A stretch of DNA of 64,000 bases from Prunus persica (GCF_000346465.2 NC_034011.1:3433508-3497507), one strand, 5' to 3'; shown: positions 1 through 11,226, numbered from the stretch's first letter. Translations and numbers: made by a program. Notes: generated by a model not told the origin, from the sequence alone.

Positions 1-2
1 CT

Positions 3-590
3 GCAGCAGCAGCAACCTCTGCAGGTTCCTCACCACAACCCATGATGAGGTCCCACCAGAACAACCATGGTCATGTGCCTGATTTTGGTGGTCACGTGTC
101 CAGTTTTGGAAATAATACAGCTGCAGCAGCAACAACAGGGGCAGGAGGAGCCAGTGCTTCTAGTAATAATGGCACTGGTCCTCCTGCATCATCCTCAGGT
201 ATTCATCAAAACCAAAATCAAAACCAAAATCAAAATCAACATCAAGCTTCTCTTCTGCGTGACATGATGAATTCTCTGTCCTCTGGAACTGGGTTCGAAG
301 GAGCTTCTTTTGAGCTGGATGCTTTTGGGTCCATGCCAACAGTTTTGAACAATTCAAAGAAAGACACAAACAATTCAAACAATCCATCATCTGCCCATTT
401 CAACAGGTCAAGCGCCAGTGATGAAGGTGGTGGCCATGGCGAAGGTTTGACCAGAGACTTCCTAGGGTTGAGAGCTCTCTCTCACAGTGACATTCTCAAC
501 ATTGCTGGGCTTGGAAGCTGCGTGACCAGTGCAGCAACAGCTGGTGCTTCTTCTTCCCTTGACCAAACCCACAAACCCTGGCAGGGTTAG
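3..590 (+). CDS. INDETERMINATE-DOMAIN (IDD) C2H2 zinc-finger transcription factor, C-terminal exon (partial at window edge)
   Basis: The frame is open from base 3, before the first ATG at 42, so this is the 3' part of a longer gene that starts outside the window. The piece is low-complexity (Ala, Ser, Asn and an Asn-Gln repeat near 205-240), typical of the disordered tails of IDD proteins. It ends with the IDD hallmark LTRDFLGLRALSHSDIL, the conserved C-terminal motif that in this family contacts DELLA/SCR-type partners. The zinc fingers themselves lie upstream, outside the window. IDD proteins are nuclear transcription factors acting in root patterning, gibberellin response or sugar metabolism. 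The subfamily member cannot be fixed from this piece. The stop is the TAG at 588-590. The family call is firm. Confidence 0.85.
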   Translation, partial: AAAATSAGSSPQPMMRSHQNNHGHVPDFGGHVSSFGNNTAAAATTGAGGASASSNNGTGPPASSSGIHQNQNQNQNQNQHQASLLRDMMNSLSSGTGFEGASFELDAFGSMPTVLNNSKKDTNNSNNPSSAHFNRSSASDEGGGHGEGLTRDFLGLRALSHSDILNIAGLGSCVTSAATAGASSSLDQTHKPWQG

Positions 591-1567
591 CTTTGGCTAC
601 TTAGCTAGCTATAGCTGCCACATACGGATCACCATATAATTGAACATGAACATCCTTTATATTTTTGTTTTTTGTTTTTTCTTAAATATATAATTAATTA
701 CTCTTTTTGTCTTAATTACTGTCTGTCAATCTTCTTCCCAAAGGGAAGGCCTCGTGATATGATCAAACTTGATATGCCGGCATTTTAATTAATGAATTAC
801 GTATGTGGCTCTTTTCGACAAATTTTTTGCCCCACGGTTTTAATTTTCCAAGTTGTAATTCATGGTAATATTATGGTTCTCTATATATAAATATATATTA
901 AGATTAAATTGATACATATACCAATTAGCGTGCATGGATCATATACGTTGTATTAGCAAATACTTATCAGATGGTTCAAGTATTCATGAAATGCAAATAC
1001 TTCGCTTCTTATCAGGTAAGTATGAGCTATGTCGGATAAGATATAGCGACTTTGCAACAAAACAAGAGGATATATAAATATATATATATATAGAGGTAGG
1101 TCCCACAATATTAATTTATGAGCGTTGTTGCTATACCAAGAAAACAAATCAAACAAAACACAAAAATGTTGAAAAATAGTTAGTCCAGAGACATGTCAGT
1201 TTGACTGCATAGTGCATGGGTCACTCCAAAACCCATTAAATTTAAAACATTGCTAAACAGGAACACCATGCAGGATTGGGTAGGGCAACGACAATACTTC
1301 CCCTAAAGCTTCCTCTTGTGTTCAATTTCGCTCTCTATATTATATTGAGATTGAGTTGGTACTTCCCATTAAAGGCAAAAAAAGTAAATAAATTATGCTG
1401 CCACTAACCCCAAAATCGTGGGCGGTCCAATATCTGGGCCCACTTCAAACATAATTTACAAAAAGTAAAAATAATTTGTCTTAAGCATTCGATCATATAC
1501 TTAAACTCACACTAATTAATGATTCAAATCAAATCTCTATAACAAATCTTATGTAGGTTTAGCGCTC

Positions 1568-1598
<31 letters not shown>

Positions 1599-2708
1599 CA
1601 TGTAGCAATATATTATTACTATCTAATTTTAAAGCAGGGGGCTTTGAATATGCGAATATATGCATGTTAGTAAAAGTGGTAAAGGGGTGGGATATACGGA
1701 TTATGGGTACAAAAAAGCATTGGATTCTCCCAGAAAAAAGATTCGTGAAATGTGCTCAAGGCAGAAAGGATGTGTACATGTACACAGTACATGGAACATG
1801 TAGGCTGAGCAAAGTTAGCTTTGGATGTGTTTGGATATTGCTGCTCAATTCAAAACAAAAGAGATAGAAAAATAGAGATGCCCTTTGACACCTAATGTGG
1901 GTGCAAGTGGGATTCAATCCCGAGGGAAGATCACTCTTTCTCATTGGCTCAAGGAATTTGTACCTCACTTTATGCCACTGTGGCAATATTCCAAACAAAT
2001 CACGTATTATATCATCATGCGTGATTTATTTATATAACAGTACGTGATTGACGTAAAATATTATCACAGAGTAATATCCTGTAATTCTTCGCTATTGTAG
2101 AGGTAATGTATCATTTTTTAAAAATAATTTGTCCCCATAAAAAATATATATGAGAGAGAGAGAGAGAAAGAGGGATTCTGTATTTTTATGGATATTTCCA
2201 CATATATAGTACCTAGAGTGGGAAAATTAGACAAGGTGAGAAATGGGTTTTGAATATTTCCACCATAAATAAAAAATAATAACAGAGAAAGCTCAGTAGT
2301 GGGTCAACATGATTTTGTTCTTTCTCGAGATAAATTAAATTAAATTATAATAGAAGTGTGGGAATATTTTCTTAAAAAGTGGAAAGAAAAAAGAGAAATT
2401 GATGTGACCTGCATGTAAGAATTAATAATTGTAACACCCATGGATGTTATTTACTTCCATGGGTTTTGCTATTGCTTAATGTTGTAAATTAAGTTTGATA
2501 GCAACTCTTATGATCGTCAGTGCTTATATTAATTAAGTAAATCAAGGATTATATATATTGCCATTAAGATACTAATTTCTAAAGGGCTATTATTTCACTT
2601 TCTAGTTTCTGGTATATTTATATAAGATGCATGATTAGTTAGTGCTTCAGCAAGTGCCTTCTCAACAGAGCAGCCACCATTAACTAATTGCCTCTTAATT
2701 AATTTTTT
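591..2708. other. Spacer downstream of the IDD gene, no gene seen
   Basis: The first few hundred bases are presumably the IDD 3' UTR. The rest is AT-rich and has no ORF with family resemblance. It contains a CT microsatellite (about 1564-1600) and a short GA run (about 2152-2172). A stretch at 1890-1985, read on the minus strand, has a tRNA-like B-box word (ggattgaatccc) and may be an old SINE fragment, but no partner A box is clear. Confidence 0.6.
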
Positions 2709-2711
2709 TAA

Positions 2712-2876
2712 GAGTTTGTTTGGGAGTGATTCTGAATATGTCAAAAAACACTTTTATGAAGAAGCACATGAGAGATGTTTATGTTTAGAATCACTTAAAA
2801 TCATGGAGAAGTACATAAGAGGTGGTTCTCCCCATAAGTGATTATGACCTATCCAGAATCACTTTCAAACAAGCCC
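2712..2876. mobile_element. Tourist-like (PIF/Harbinger-type) MITE, 165 bp
   Basis: The left end reads GAGTTTGTTTGGGAGTGATT. The reverse complement of the right end reads GGGCTTGTTTGAAAGTGATT, so there is an imperfect terminal inverted repeat of about 24 bp. The element is flanked on both sides by TAA (2709-2711 and 2877-2879), the 3-bp target duplication usual for PIF/Harbinger and Tourist elements. No coding capacity. Confidence 0.7.
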
Positions 2877-2879
2877 TAA

Positions 2880-3406
2880 ATCCTCAAGCTTCAAGTAGCT
2901 AAATTATATATATATATATATAAATTTTAATGATGTTTCTTTCTGTGTACGTGTGTGTTCATGTGCGGACGCCAGAGAGAAAGAGCTAGAGGGAGACTTA
3001 ATCAATTAATTAATTAATTAATTAATTAATTTACATATGTATATAAATTTATATCATATGTGTTGAGCAATCAAATAATTAAGAAATGATTAGCCTATCA
3101 TCAGATAAAGTGGGTTTATAAAAAAAAAAATCAGAGTTATATAAAGAGATTCTCATCTCTAAAGAGAGAGAGAGATATATATTATTTTGGTTGTTGCAAT
3201 GTTAGGTCAATATATGAATATAGATATAGATAGTGTGTAATGCATGTATAGATGTGTCTGGGCTTACTTTGGGAGAGTGGTCTCTAATTGGCACCTGTCC
3301 TTTTCATTGGTTTTCAGAAAATAATTAAACAAATTTAGATCAACAAAAGATTCCTCTGATTTCCCACTTCTCTCATGCATGATCATCATCTTATAATGAA
3401 ATGTTG

Positions 3407-3450
<44 letters not shown>

Positions 3451-4540
3451 TTCTGAAATTACACACATGCCAACAATGCCATTTTGATGTTTGCTTTGAG
3501 CATGAAGCATGAGTGATGTAGGAGAGCATGTTTGTCATTTCATAAAATAGGCAAGGAGAGGTGGGCTCAGTCCCTAAGCCCAAGGCATGCCTATACCTTT
3601 TTCTTCTCCTTTTTTTGGTTGGGTTGGAGGCTGGCCCTCCCTGCTCAGGCTCGGCTAGCGTCTATATAAATTGGATGCTTTGGTGGGTGCTTTTTGTCTG
3701 GTGGGTTTAGGTAAGCTTAGCTATAGAAAAAAGAAGAAAGAAAGATATATCTAAAAGCTGCAGAAAATTACCAAAGCTGCTGAGCTGACGAGTTGCCAGA
3801 ATAAAAATGAAATGGCAAATGGTTTTGTTTGTTTGTTTGTTGTTTGTGTATTTTTATAGTTGGCATGGCTAAAAACTAGTTGACTTGTCTTTGTAAAGAT
3901 GTTTTGCTCTCTTTGCGTTAATAATGTCACCTTTTTTCTTTGACTTACCGTCTCTCTCTCTCTCATGCATATAGGAATAGGAGAGAGATCTGGATATATC
4001 TCTTGTTCTCTTTTCAAAAAGTAATGGCAGGCTAGCCTGCTTACTGCTCATGAACAATCATTTTGTTGTGGTATGGCTGGAACTGGTGTCTGAAATTGTT
4101 GCATATGTGATGATGACATTTCTCTCTTTTACTTGTACCAGTGATGATGAGAGGGGTTAATTAATATTTGGTGACTTATATGCAGATGTAAAACATGAAT
4201 TAATAAGCCATATGGCAAAGGAATGCTGAATTAAAATCTTAGCAGCAGGTAATGATTATTACATGTTTTAGGGGCTATTTTATTCCTTTCATTACTTTTT
4301 GTGTTTTTGAATCATTGCATGCATGGGAATTAGAGCAATTAACCTAACATCATCATCATAATCATTTAAAAGAGGAAAAAAAAAAACTTTGGTTACTTTT
4401 GTCAAAAAGTATATTTTCCACACTGCCATTATTCCTCATTTGTTCTTTGTTGGGAAGCAGAGGCTATCTTCCCCCACTTAATCAATTTATGGATAAACTC
4501 CTACAAACTCAAGATCACACAATTAACTACAATAAGGGCA
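2880..4540. other. Spacer, no gene seen
   Basis: AT-rich DNA with simple repeats: a TA run near 2908-2922, an ATTA run near 3004-3031 and a pure GA microsatellite. A TATA-like word (tctatataaattgg) lies near 3660 but has no convincing ORF or known RNA downstream. I looked for common plant miRNA words by eye and found none. Confidence 0.5.
3411..3448. repeat. (GA)n microsatellite
   Basis: About 19 uninterrupted AG units in a spacer. Repeats of this length are often polymorphic. Confidence 0.95.
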
Positions 4541-4544
4541 TCAA

Positions 4545-4665
4545 CGGGGTTTAGCTTAGTAAAAAATGACTCTAATTACAAATCAATGGTCTTACGTTTG
4601 AACTCTTATGGCGAGCACCTTAGCGGTGTATGTGAGAAAATCCCATTCCGTTTTCTTAATTTTGG
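4545..4665 (+). mobile_element. tRNA-derived SINE-like fragment
   Basis: An A-box-like word (tagcttagta, 4552-4561) is followed about 37 bp later by a B-box-like word (ggtcttacgtttgaactc, 4588-4605). This matches the spacing of the internal RNA polymerase III promoter in plant SINEs. The following bases (gcgagcaccttagcggtgta) are typical of a SINE body, but I see no clean poly-A or poly-T tail or target duplication, so the ends are approximate. Confidence 0.45.
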
Positions 4666-5344
4666 CAACAACAAAGAAACACCCACAACAACCGCAACAC
4701 AAAATTAAATGCAAGAAATCTCCTCGACGTTTTAACCACTTTTTTTTGTGGACCTCAACATTTTAATGACCATATGTTATGAAAAAGGTCCTCTCTTTTT
4801 TTTCTGTCGAAAAATGTTATGAAAAAGGTCTAAACACAATTCTCATGGGCAATTTCTGAGTATCCTAAGACAATTCTTGGGTGTCCCAACATCACTATAG
4901 AATTTCGCCACTCTATAGCAAATGGGTAGTTCGGCCTGCCGCCGGGAGCATGTTTTTAGACCTTGGCCAACTTGAAGATGGGTCAGCTCATTTGGGTTAA
5001 AATGAATCAACGGCCCAACTGCTCATTGTATACTCTTTTTTTTCTTGCCAGAGCTCATTATATTCATTTTATTTTAATATACGGTAATTGCGCATTGTAC
5101 TTTATTTTCCCGTCAAAGTCAAGAAGGAAAAGGGGGTGTTTTCACACACTGCGCCAATGTGTCATGAGAATTCAAATTTGGGGCCACTAATTTGTGAATT
5201 ATGAACATTTTTCACTAGATTATGCCCCGTTGGCAATTGCTTATAATATACTCAAGGGGCTTCTGAATGCACACTATAAATAAATAACTTTTATTGTCCT
5301 CCATTACAACAATCACCTAGGATGGAGAAGGTTTCTTCTCCTTA
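4666..5344. other. Spacer, no gene seen
   Basis: AT-rich sequence with no recognisable coding region. The short open frame at 4963-5190 has no family resemblance. Confidence 0.5.
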
Positions 5345-5354
5345 TTTATTCTAG

Positions 5355-5849
5355 GGGTTAATCGTTTTATTAGTCCTTGAATTTAGACCCGATTTGCATT
5401 TGAGTACCTCAATTTCCAAAACGGTTCTCGCGGGCCTTTAACGTTAGTTTTGTTAGAACAAATGGTTTTGCCGTCAATTTTGTTAACTTTTCTGTTAAGT
5501 GCAGGGGTAAAATGGTATTTTTGTACGATTAAAATATGAATAAAAAATTAAAATTAAACTCTCTCTCCTCCTTTATCCCGATTTCCCAAAACTTGAATTT
5601 TTTTTGGGTTGGTTTTTTATTTGATTTGATTTTATTGTTATTTTAAAGATATGATTTTTTATTCATTTTTTTGGTTTTAATATAAAAATACTATTTTGCC
5701 CCTGCATTTAACAGAAAAAGTTAACAAAATTGATGGTAGGACCATTTGTCCAAATGAAACTAAAGTTAAAGAACGGAAATCATTTTGAAAATTGAGGTAC
5801 TCAAATGCAAATTGGGTCAAAGTTCAAAGACTAATAAAACGATTAACCC
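5355..5849. mobile_element. Fold-back MITE, probably Mutator-like, with perfect 10-bp target duplication
   Basis: The two ends are long inverted repeats. The element begins GGGTTAATCGTTTTATTAGT and the reverse complement of its right end begins with the same 20 bases. The arms can be aligned for roughly 190-200 bp at an estimated 80% or better by eye. TTTATTCTAG flanks it on both sides (5345-5354 and 5850-5859). Long arms with a 9-10 bp duplication are the pattern of Mutator-like elements. Only a short AT-rich centre separates the arms and nothing is coded. Confidence 0.8.
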
Positions 5850-5859
5850 TTTATTCTAG

Positions 5860-6550
5860 GGGAATGCTAACAATCTTCTCTTTCGGACCTTCTCTTTTTT
5901 TCTCATGACATGTGTCACTTTCCTTACACAAAAAACAATGTAATTAATGCATCAAATAAGATACCATTTGTTTCCAAATTTGCCCTTATTTTTTGTATTG
6001 ATTTTAATGTTTCCTTAAATTTATTATCCAAAATTGTTACAACTTTCTTATCACCTTGTTAAAAAATTAAATAAGAAAAAACATTAGTTATTTATTTTTA
6101 TTTTTTTCTGTTTTGAAAGACTCCAACAAATAAGACTTACCTAATTAAATGGTTTATGACTTACCAAATTAATGGTTTGAAAATGCAATCAATGAACTTC
6201 CTTTTAAAATAGACTTCCTTAGAAGGACGTCTTTTGTCTGTATGAAAAAAGGATATATCCTTTGTGAATTTTTTTAAGGTCATTATTGAGTTTTTTTTTA
6301 AAACACAAAAAAAAAAAAATTCCTCTTTAAAAATGAGACATTTTCTTTTAAAAAAGCAGAAAATTTTAATTTTTTTACATATGGTAAAAGAGTTGTAAAA
6401 AAAATTGGATAAATTGAAGGACAATACATTTAATAAGGGTAAACTTGAAAAACAAAAAGTGGTTTGTTTGATGTGTTAATGTCATTATGTTAAGTGTATG
6501 GGAAGTGACACATGTCATGAGGAAAAGGGAGAAGGTTACTAGCATTTCCC
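5860..6550. mobile_element. Non-autonomous inverted-repeat transposon, copy A
   Basis: The left end (gggaatgctaacaatcttct) and right end (gagaaggttactagcatttccc, read reversed) form imperfect inverted repeats. Subterminal words such as catgacatgtgtcacttcc are also mirrored (5904-5923 against about 6501-6520). Copy B at 8176-9537 shares the whole body, which confirms a repeated unit. No transposase ORF. The minus-strand open frame at 6161-6424 is a low-complexity product of this AT-rich body. Confidence 0.7.
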
Positions 6551-6720
6551 ATCATTCAATGAAACAAACACTAACTAGTTCTTTCTCATGTGAAATTTTT
6601 TACATTTCTCACTTCTTCACATGCACCTTGCCTTTCCTGAACTGGTCTGTCAATTTTCTATTATGTCTGAACTTATTGATGTGCATGAGTTCCTATCGTG
6701 TATTGGGGGAACAAACAAAA

Positions 6721-7167
6721 AGGAAGACAGATTAATCAATGAAATAATGTATGGAATTTCCATTCTTTCTTTATGTAATTTTCATATTAAATGACGAAGA
6801 AAATTCTAGAGGAAAACAGATTAGTCAATGAAATAATGTATGGAATTTCCGCTCTTTCTATATGTAATTTTCATATTAAACAAAGAAGAAAATTCTAGAG
6901 GAAGGCAGATTAGTCAATGAAATAATGTATGGAATTTCCGCTCTTTCTTTATGTAATTTTCATATTAAACGACGAAAAAAATTCTAGAGGAAGACAGATT
7001 AGTCAATGAAATAATGTATGGAATTTTCGCTCTTTCTTTATGTAATTTTCATATTAAACGACGAAGATAATTCTAGAGAAAGACAGATTAGTCAATGAAA
7101 TAATGTATGAAATTTTCGCTTTTTTTTATGTACTTTTCATACTAAATGACCAAGAAAATTCTAAAGG
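6721..7167. repeat. Minisatellite, five copies of an 89-bp unit
   Basis: The word agatta(a/g)tcaatgaaataatgta recurs at 6729, 6818, 6907, 6996 and 7085, exactly 89 bp apart each time. Units differ by a few substitutions and the last is the most diverged. The array begins shortly after the right end of copy A. Confidence 0.95.
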
Positions 7168-7270
7168 TAAACTTATCAGAAAAGGATATACATGTGCTCA
7201 TAAATGAAAAAGTAAAATACATGTCCTCCTCTTTTATTCTGAGGAGTGGGACAAAAGTGGGTGTTTATAA

Positions 7271-7376
7271 GACTTGAGGAAGGCTTTTACCAATCAATCA
7301 ATGAAGACTAGAGGAAGACTTTTACCAATCAATCAATCAAGACTAGAGGAAGACTTAAATACCAATGAATGGCTCT
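7271..7376. repeat. Short tandem array, 35-bp unit, about three copies
   Basis: Units starting gact(t/a)gaggaag(g/a)ctttt begin at 7271, 7306 and 7341, 35 bp apart, each containing a caatcaatca core. The third unit is partial. Confidence 0.85.
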
Positions 7377-8175
7377 TTTATTGGGGGAACGAGTGCGTGG
7401 GTGTTAAAACTCATTAGAGAAAGACTAGAGGACTATACCACATCATGTGGTAGATAATGTGTCAATTTGCAAATAACTTAAGTAGCAAGTGGACTATACT
7501 AGCCACCTACAGCTTTAAGCTTGATCATTCAGATAATGCTTGCATCCTCTGTTTTATCGCGGCTGCTAGCACAAAGAAAGCCGATGCTTTCGTTGCCTCT
7601 TCTACCTCCACACGGCATTGCTCTGTCGAGCTTTCTCTCATTGCAGAGAATTCTCCACTACTGCCTTCGGTAGGAATATGGGTTGTGTCTCAGTTAGTGT
7701 GGTTGATCTTCCTAATTGCCTAAGTTAGCTTTGCCTTACCAACTACCTAATCAGACATAAATCCCTTCCTTGGAAAGAAAGTTACTAGCATAACTATATA
7801 AGACTTTTAACAGTTGTCACATATGATTATGTGTGTTAAACCCTTTTCAACCTTAACCCTAGAATTACACAGAGTAACAAGTATTATTTATTGAATTATC
7901 TAAACAGTACAATATTTTAACAACTCATTCTTGATACAATAATTGCCTAATATAGCTGTAAGCTCTCATTAACTAATTCGGTTAGAAACTAATTTCTTAA
8001 CTATTCAATTAACAAACTGACTATGCCAGCTCATCACTAATCCAGCTCAGCAATGATGAAGGTTCCTAACAATGTGATCAGCCGATGTGACGTAGTGTTA
8101 TTGATTAAAATATAGTCATCCCTACCACCTCATGTAAATCCCACAAGACTCCCATTCACGGAGGGAAGCTAGTAG
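7377..8175. other. Spacer, no gene seen
   Basis: No supported gene. A 17-bp palindrome (taccacatcatgtggta) lies near 7436-7452. The small open frame at 7457-7723 has no recognisable domain, no neighbouring exons and no good start context. Confidence 0.5.
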
Positions 8176-9537
8176 GGGGAATGCTAGCAACATTCTCTCC
8201 AATCTTCTCTTTTGGACCTTCTCCATTTTTCTCATGACATGTGTCACTTTCCTTACATTAAAAACAATGTAATTAATGCATCAAATAAGGTAACATTTGT
8301 TTCCAAATTTACCCTTATTTTCTGTATTGATTTTAATGTTTCTTTAAATTTATTATCCAAATTTGTTACAACTTTCTTATCACCTTGTCAAAAAATTAAA
8401 TAAGAAAAAACATTAGTTTTTTTTTTCTTTTTTGAAAGACTCCAACAAATAAGACTTACCTAATTAATTGGTTAGAAAAAAAAAATCAATAATCAGACTT
8501 ACCGAATTAATGGTTTGAAAATGCAATCAATGAACTTCCTTTGAAGGACGTCTTTTGTCTGCATAAAAAAAATGATATATCTTTTGTGGATTTTTTAAAG
8601 GTCATTATTGTGTTTTTTTTTATAACAAAAAAAAAATGTTTTTCCTCTAAAAAAATATAGAAATTTCTTTGAAAAAACAAAATTTTTAAATATTTTACAT
8701 ATGGTAAGAGAGTTGCAAGAAAAATTGGATAAATGGAAGGACAATACATTTAATAAGGGTAAACTTGGAAAACAAAAGGTGGTTTGTTTGATGTATTAAT
8801 GTCATTATTTTTAGTGTATGGGAAGTGACACATGTCATGAAAAAAAAAGAGAAGGTCTAAGAGCAACTCCACCCATTTATCCTTAACCATGGCAAGAGGG
8901 GAGCTAGGGCAGCCACTATTCACGTGAATAGTAGTTGCCCTTGCAAATAGTATTTTGTGTTTCCACCCTTTGCCATGGCAAAGGGCAATTACTATTCATT
9001 TCTTTATTTTTTTCACAAATTTTTGTACCTCAATAATTAATTTGGATAATATTTTCGGGTTCCTACGTGTCAATACTATTTATATCTCATAATCGGATAA
9101 ATTTTTCAATTTCAAATTTCAGATAAATTTAAAAAAAAAAAATTGACTGGTATTTATAGAAAAAAAATTCATTAATTTTTGGGTATTTTTAAAAAAAATT
9201 TCAGTATTTTATTGCAAAAAAATTAGCTGCCGTTGGATTGGAGGAAAAAATCCGATCGGAGAGCCCAGACAACGCCACATGGCAACAGAAAAATAAAATA
9301 AAATGAGTGGGCTGACACCAACCTGGCGTCAACAATGACATCAGCCCAGCCCTCAGGCTTGAGCTCTGGCTGAATTGGCCTGAGGGTCAGCCCGACTTCG
9401 TAGGTCCCACTCCCAATCCGGGCTTGGGCTCCTCGCTGGAACTGAGTTTTTTTTTTTCTCCCCCCAGCCTCTGGCTGGGCTTGCCATTGAAGTTGCTTTA
9501 AAAGAAAAGGTTGAAGAGAAAGTTACTAACATTCTCC
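8176..9537. mobile_element. Non-autonomous inverted-repeat transposon, copy B (interrupted by a younger insertion)
   Basis: From about 8178 the sequence follows copy A (5860-6550) closely: ggggaatgctagcaac, then catgacatgtgtcactttcc, aatgtaattaatgcatcaaa and so on to the mirrored gtgtatgggaagtgacacat near 8814. It is then interrupted at 8861 and resumes after 9501, ending gagaaagttactaacattct. The left and right termini are imperfect inverted repeats of each other. Confidence 0.7.
8861..9498. mobile_element. 638-bp Tourist-like element nested in copy B
   Basis: The left end gagcaactcc matches the reverse complement of the right end (aagcaacttc) with two mismatches, and TAA is present on both sides (8858-8860 and 9499-9501). 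The body is G/C-richer near the ends and has several internal complementary words (accatggcaag with cttgccat-type words; cactattcacgtgaatagta at about 8917). Its position splits copy B, so it is the younger insertion. Confidence 0.65.
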
Positions 9538-9662
9538 TTTACTCTATTGCCCAATTAAACTTCCATGGATAAATAGAAAAGTTGAAATATCATTTCATGC
9601 TACAGTTCATCAAGTATAAGACTTTTCCTAAAAAAAAACATAAAAGTTCACAATAAAAGCAA

Positions 9663-10127
9663 TGTTGTAAAAGAATAAAAGAATAAACATGTGGAGCCCA
9701 CTAACTATTCATTACTGTTCATTCGGCGGCTTGATAGAGTTTTCATTACTGTTCATTACTGTTCATTTGGCGGCTTTGATAGAGTCTGTCTGTCACGGGT
9801 GAACAGTGATGAATAGTGATGAATAGTGATTATTTCAGCCTATAAATAAGAAGAGAAACGGAAAGAAGAAGAAGAGAAAAAAGAGAAAGGAAGAGAAGGA
9901 AGAAAGAGGAAAGAGAGAGCAGAGAGAAATTCTCCTAGAGAGAAAATTCAGTGAGCCGCATATATTGTAAACACTAAACTTGTAGCCCTATACTTTTACA
10001 TAGTGGAAAAGTTACTACTGCTGCTCTCCGAGGACGTAGGCATAGCCGAACCTCGTTAAATGCTGTGTCTCATCTACTTTACGTGCAGCTCTGAATTATC
10101 GCACATATTCTAGGTTATTTTATAACA
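9663..10127 (+). repeat. 5' LTR, 465 bp
   Basis: Identical to the 3' LTR except for two substitutions (near 9870 and 9958) and one extra copy of a 10-bp word (gatgaatagt). It contains a TATA-like box (cctataaataag, near 9839-9850) and a long purine-rich stretch. Directly after it comes cgttatcagcacgag. I recall this string at the primer-binding position of several plant Copia elements. It is not the classical initiator-methionine tRNA site. Confidence 0.93.
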
Positions 10128-10463
10128 CGTTATCAGCACGAGAAGCTCTCAGGTATAATTTTTGTGATGCACTATTATTTATAATACTAACCATTATGTT
10201 GATGTAAAGAAGAAAAGCCAACGTATCTAGCTTTCCACTAATATATCAGTATAATATATATATATATATATTATATATATATGAAAAGTTGATGGTAATA
10301 TAATATACTATATTTATCTGCTTTTCTATTACTAACCATTAACAAAAATGGACCCTTGGTAATACTAAACATATTATCAGTGGGAGACCGTTACTAATAC
10401 TAACACTTTCCTTATCTTGTTCAAAGTGGTGGTTTTTATTCCCACATTTTTTTATTTATTTAC

Positions 10464-10642
10464 TGTATGGTGTAGGTTTATTACCCATACAACAGTATTT
10501 ATTTAAAAAGGTGGTGCGGGTTCATCGCCCACGCCTTTGCTTTTATTTAAATGTATGGAGCAGAATTAGTGCCCATATAAGCACGTTTACTTTACCGCAT
10601 ATTTAATTTATTTAAAGTATGGTGTGGGTTTATCGTCCATAC
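10464..10642 (+). repeat. Four diverged hairpin-forming repeats inside the retrotransposon
   Basis: Units at about 10464-10490, 10510-10535, 10553-10578 and 10617-10642 each have a stem such as GTATGG...CCATAC around a loop (ggtttatcg or similar), separated by TTATTTA-rich linkers. The second unit changes both sides (gtgcggg with gcccac) and can still pair. Conserved pairing with diverged bases suggests RNA structure, but this is read by eye only. Confidence 0.6.
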
Positions 10643-10719
10643 CAGTAATTTATTTATCAGCAATTTATTTTATGAATTAATTGTGCTGTATGATGAGTTT
10701 TTACAGTGTGCAGATCAGG

Positions 10720-10865
10720 ACCAGAAGTTCCTTGATCCTCATCATACAATTACATCAGGACTTGAAGATCCTTGATGATGATATTGATATGAGAGCTGGC
10801 AGTCTCTCCGGTACTATACTTGTAAACATGTGAATAAGGACCTGGGGTTCCTTAATGATGTAATA
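10720..10865 (+). repeat. Three diverged copies of a (t)caggaccagaagttccttgat word
   Basis: The related words caggaccagaagttccttga, caggacttgaagatccttga and aaggacctggggttcctta follow one another in this stretch. Each is partly self-complementary (ggac...tcc). Similar words built on gaagtt(c)c or gaagtccc recur across the interior, for example near 11230, 11330, 11750, 13730 and 13820. Confidence 0.5.
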
Positions 10866-10891
10866 GTACCGTATTGGTTCATAGTGCCGTA

Positions 10892-11226
10892 CACATGGAT
10901 GATAACTGTACTGGCAGATGTACTGTACACATGAATAGATATGTATTCATGACTTGATGAACAGTACTATTCACATGAATAGTGACGTATGCATAAATAT
11001 GAGCCATGGATGATAACTGTACTGGCAGATGTACTGTACACATGAATAGATATGTATTCATGACTTGATGAACAGTACTATTCACATAAATAGTGACGTA
11101 TGCATAAATATTAACCATTTTGGATAAACCGTCACTGTACTGGCAGATGTACTGTACACATGAATAGATATGTATTCATGACTTGATGAACAGTACTATT
11201 CACATGAATAGTGACGTATGCATAAA
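10892..11226 (+). repeat. Tandem array of three 111-118 bp units inside the retrotransposon
   Basis: The word ctggcagatgtactgtacac occurs at 10911, 11022 and 11140. The units continue nearly identically through attcacatgaatagtgacgt and end near 11226. The minus-strand open frame over 10879-11118 is just a translation of this repeat and repeats itself, so I do not call it a gene. Confidence 0.9.

Noticed and set aside
3640..4020. Possible RNA gene or microRNA precursor after a TATA-like word
   Set aside because: No match by eye to common plant miRNAs and no clear long hairpin; left as spacer.
10879..11118. 79-codon minus-strand frame in the retrotransposon
   Set aside because: Repeats itself because it spans two tandem 111-bp units; no sign of selection as a protein.
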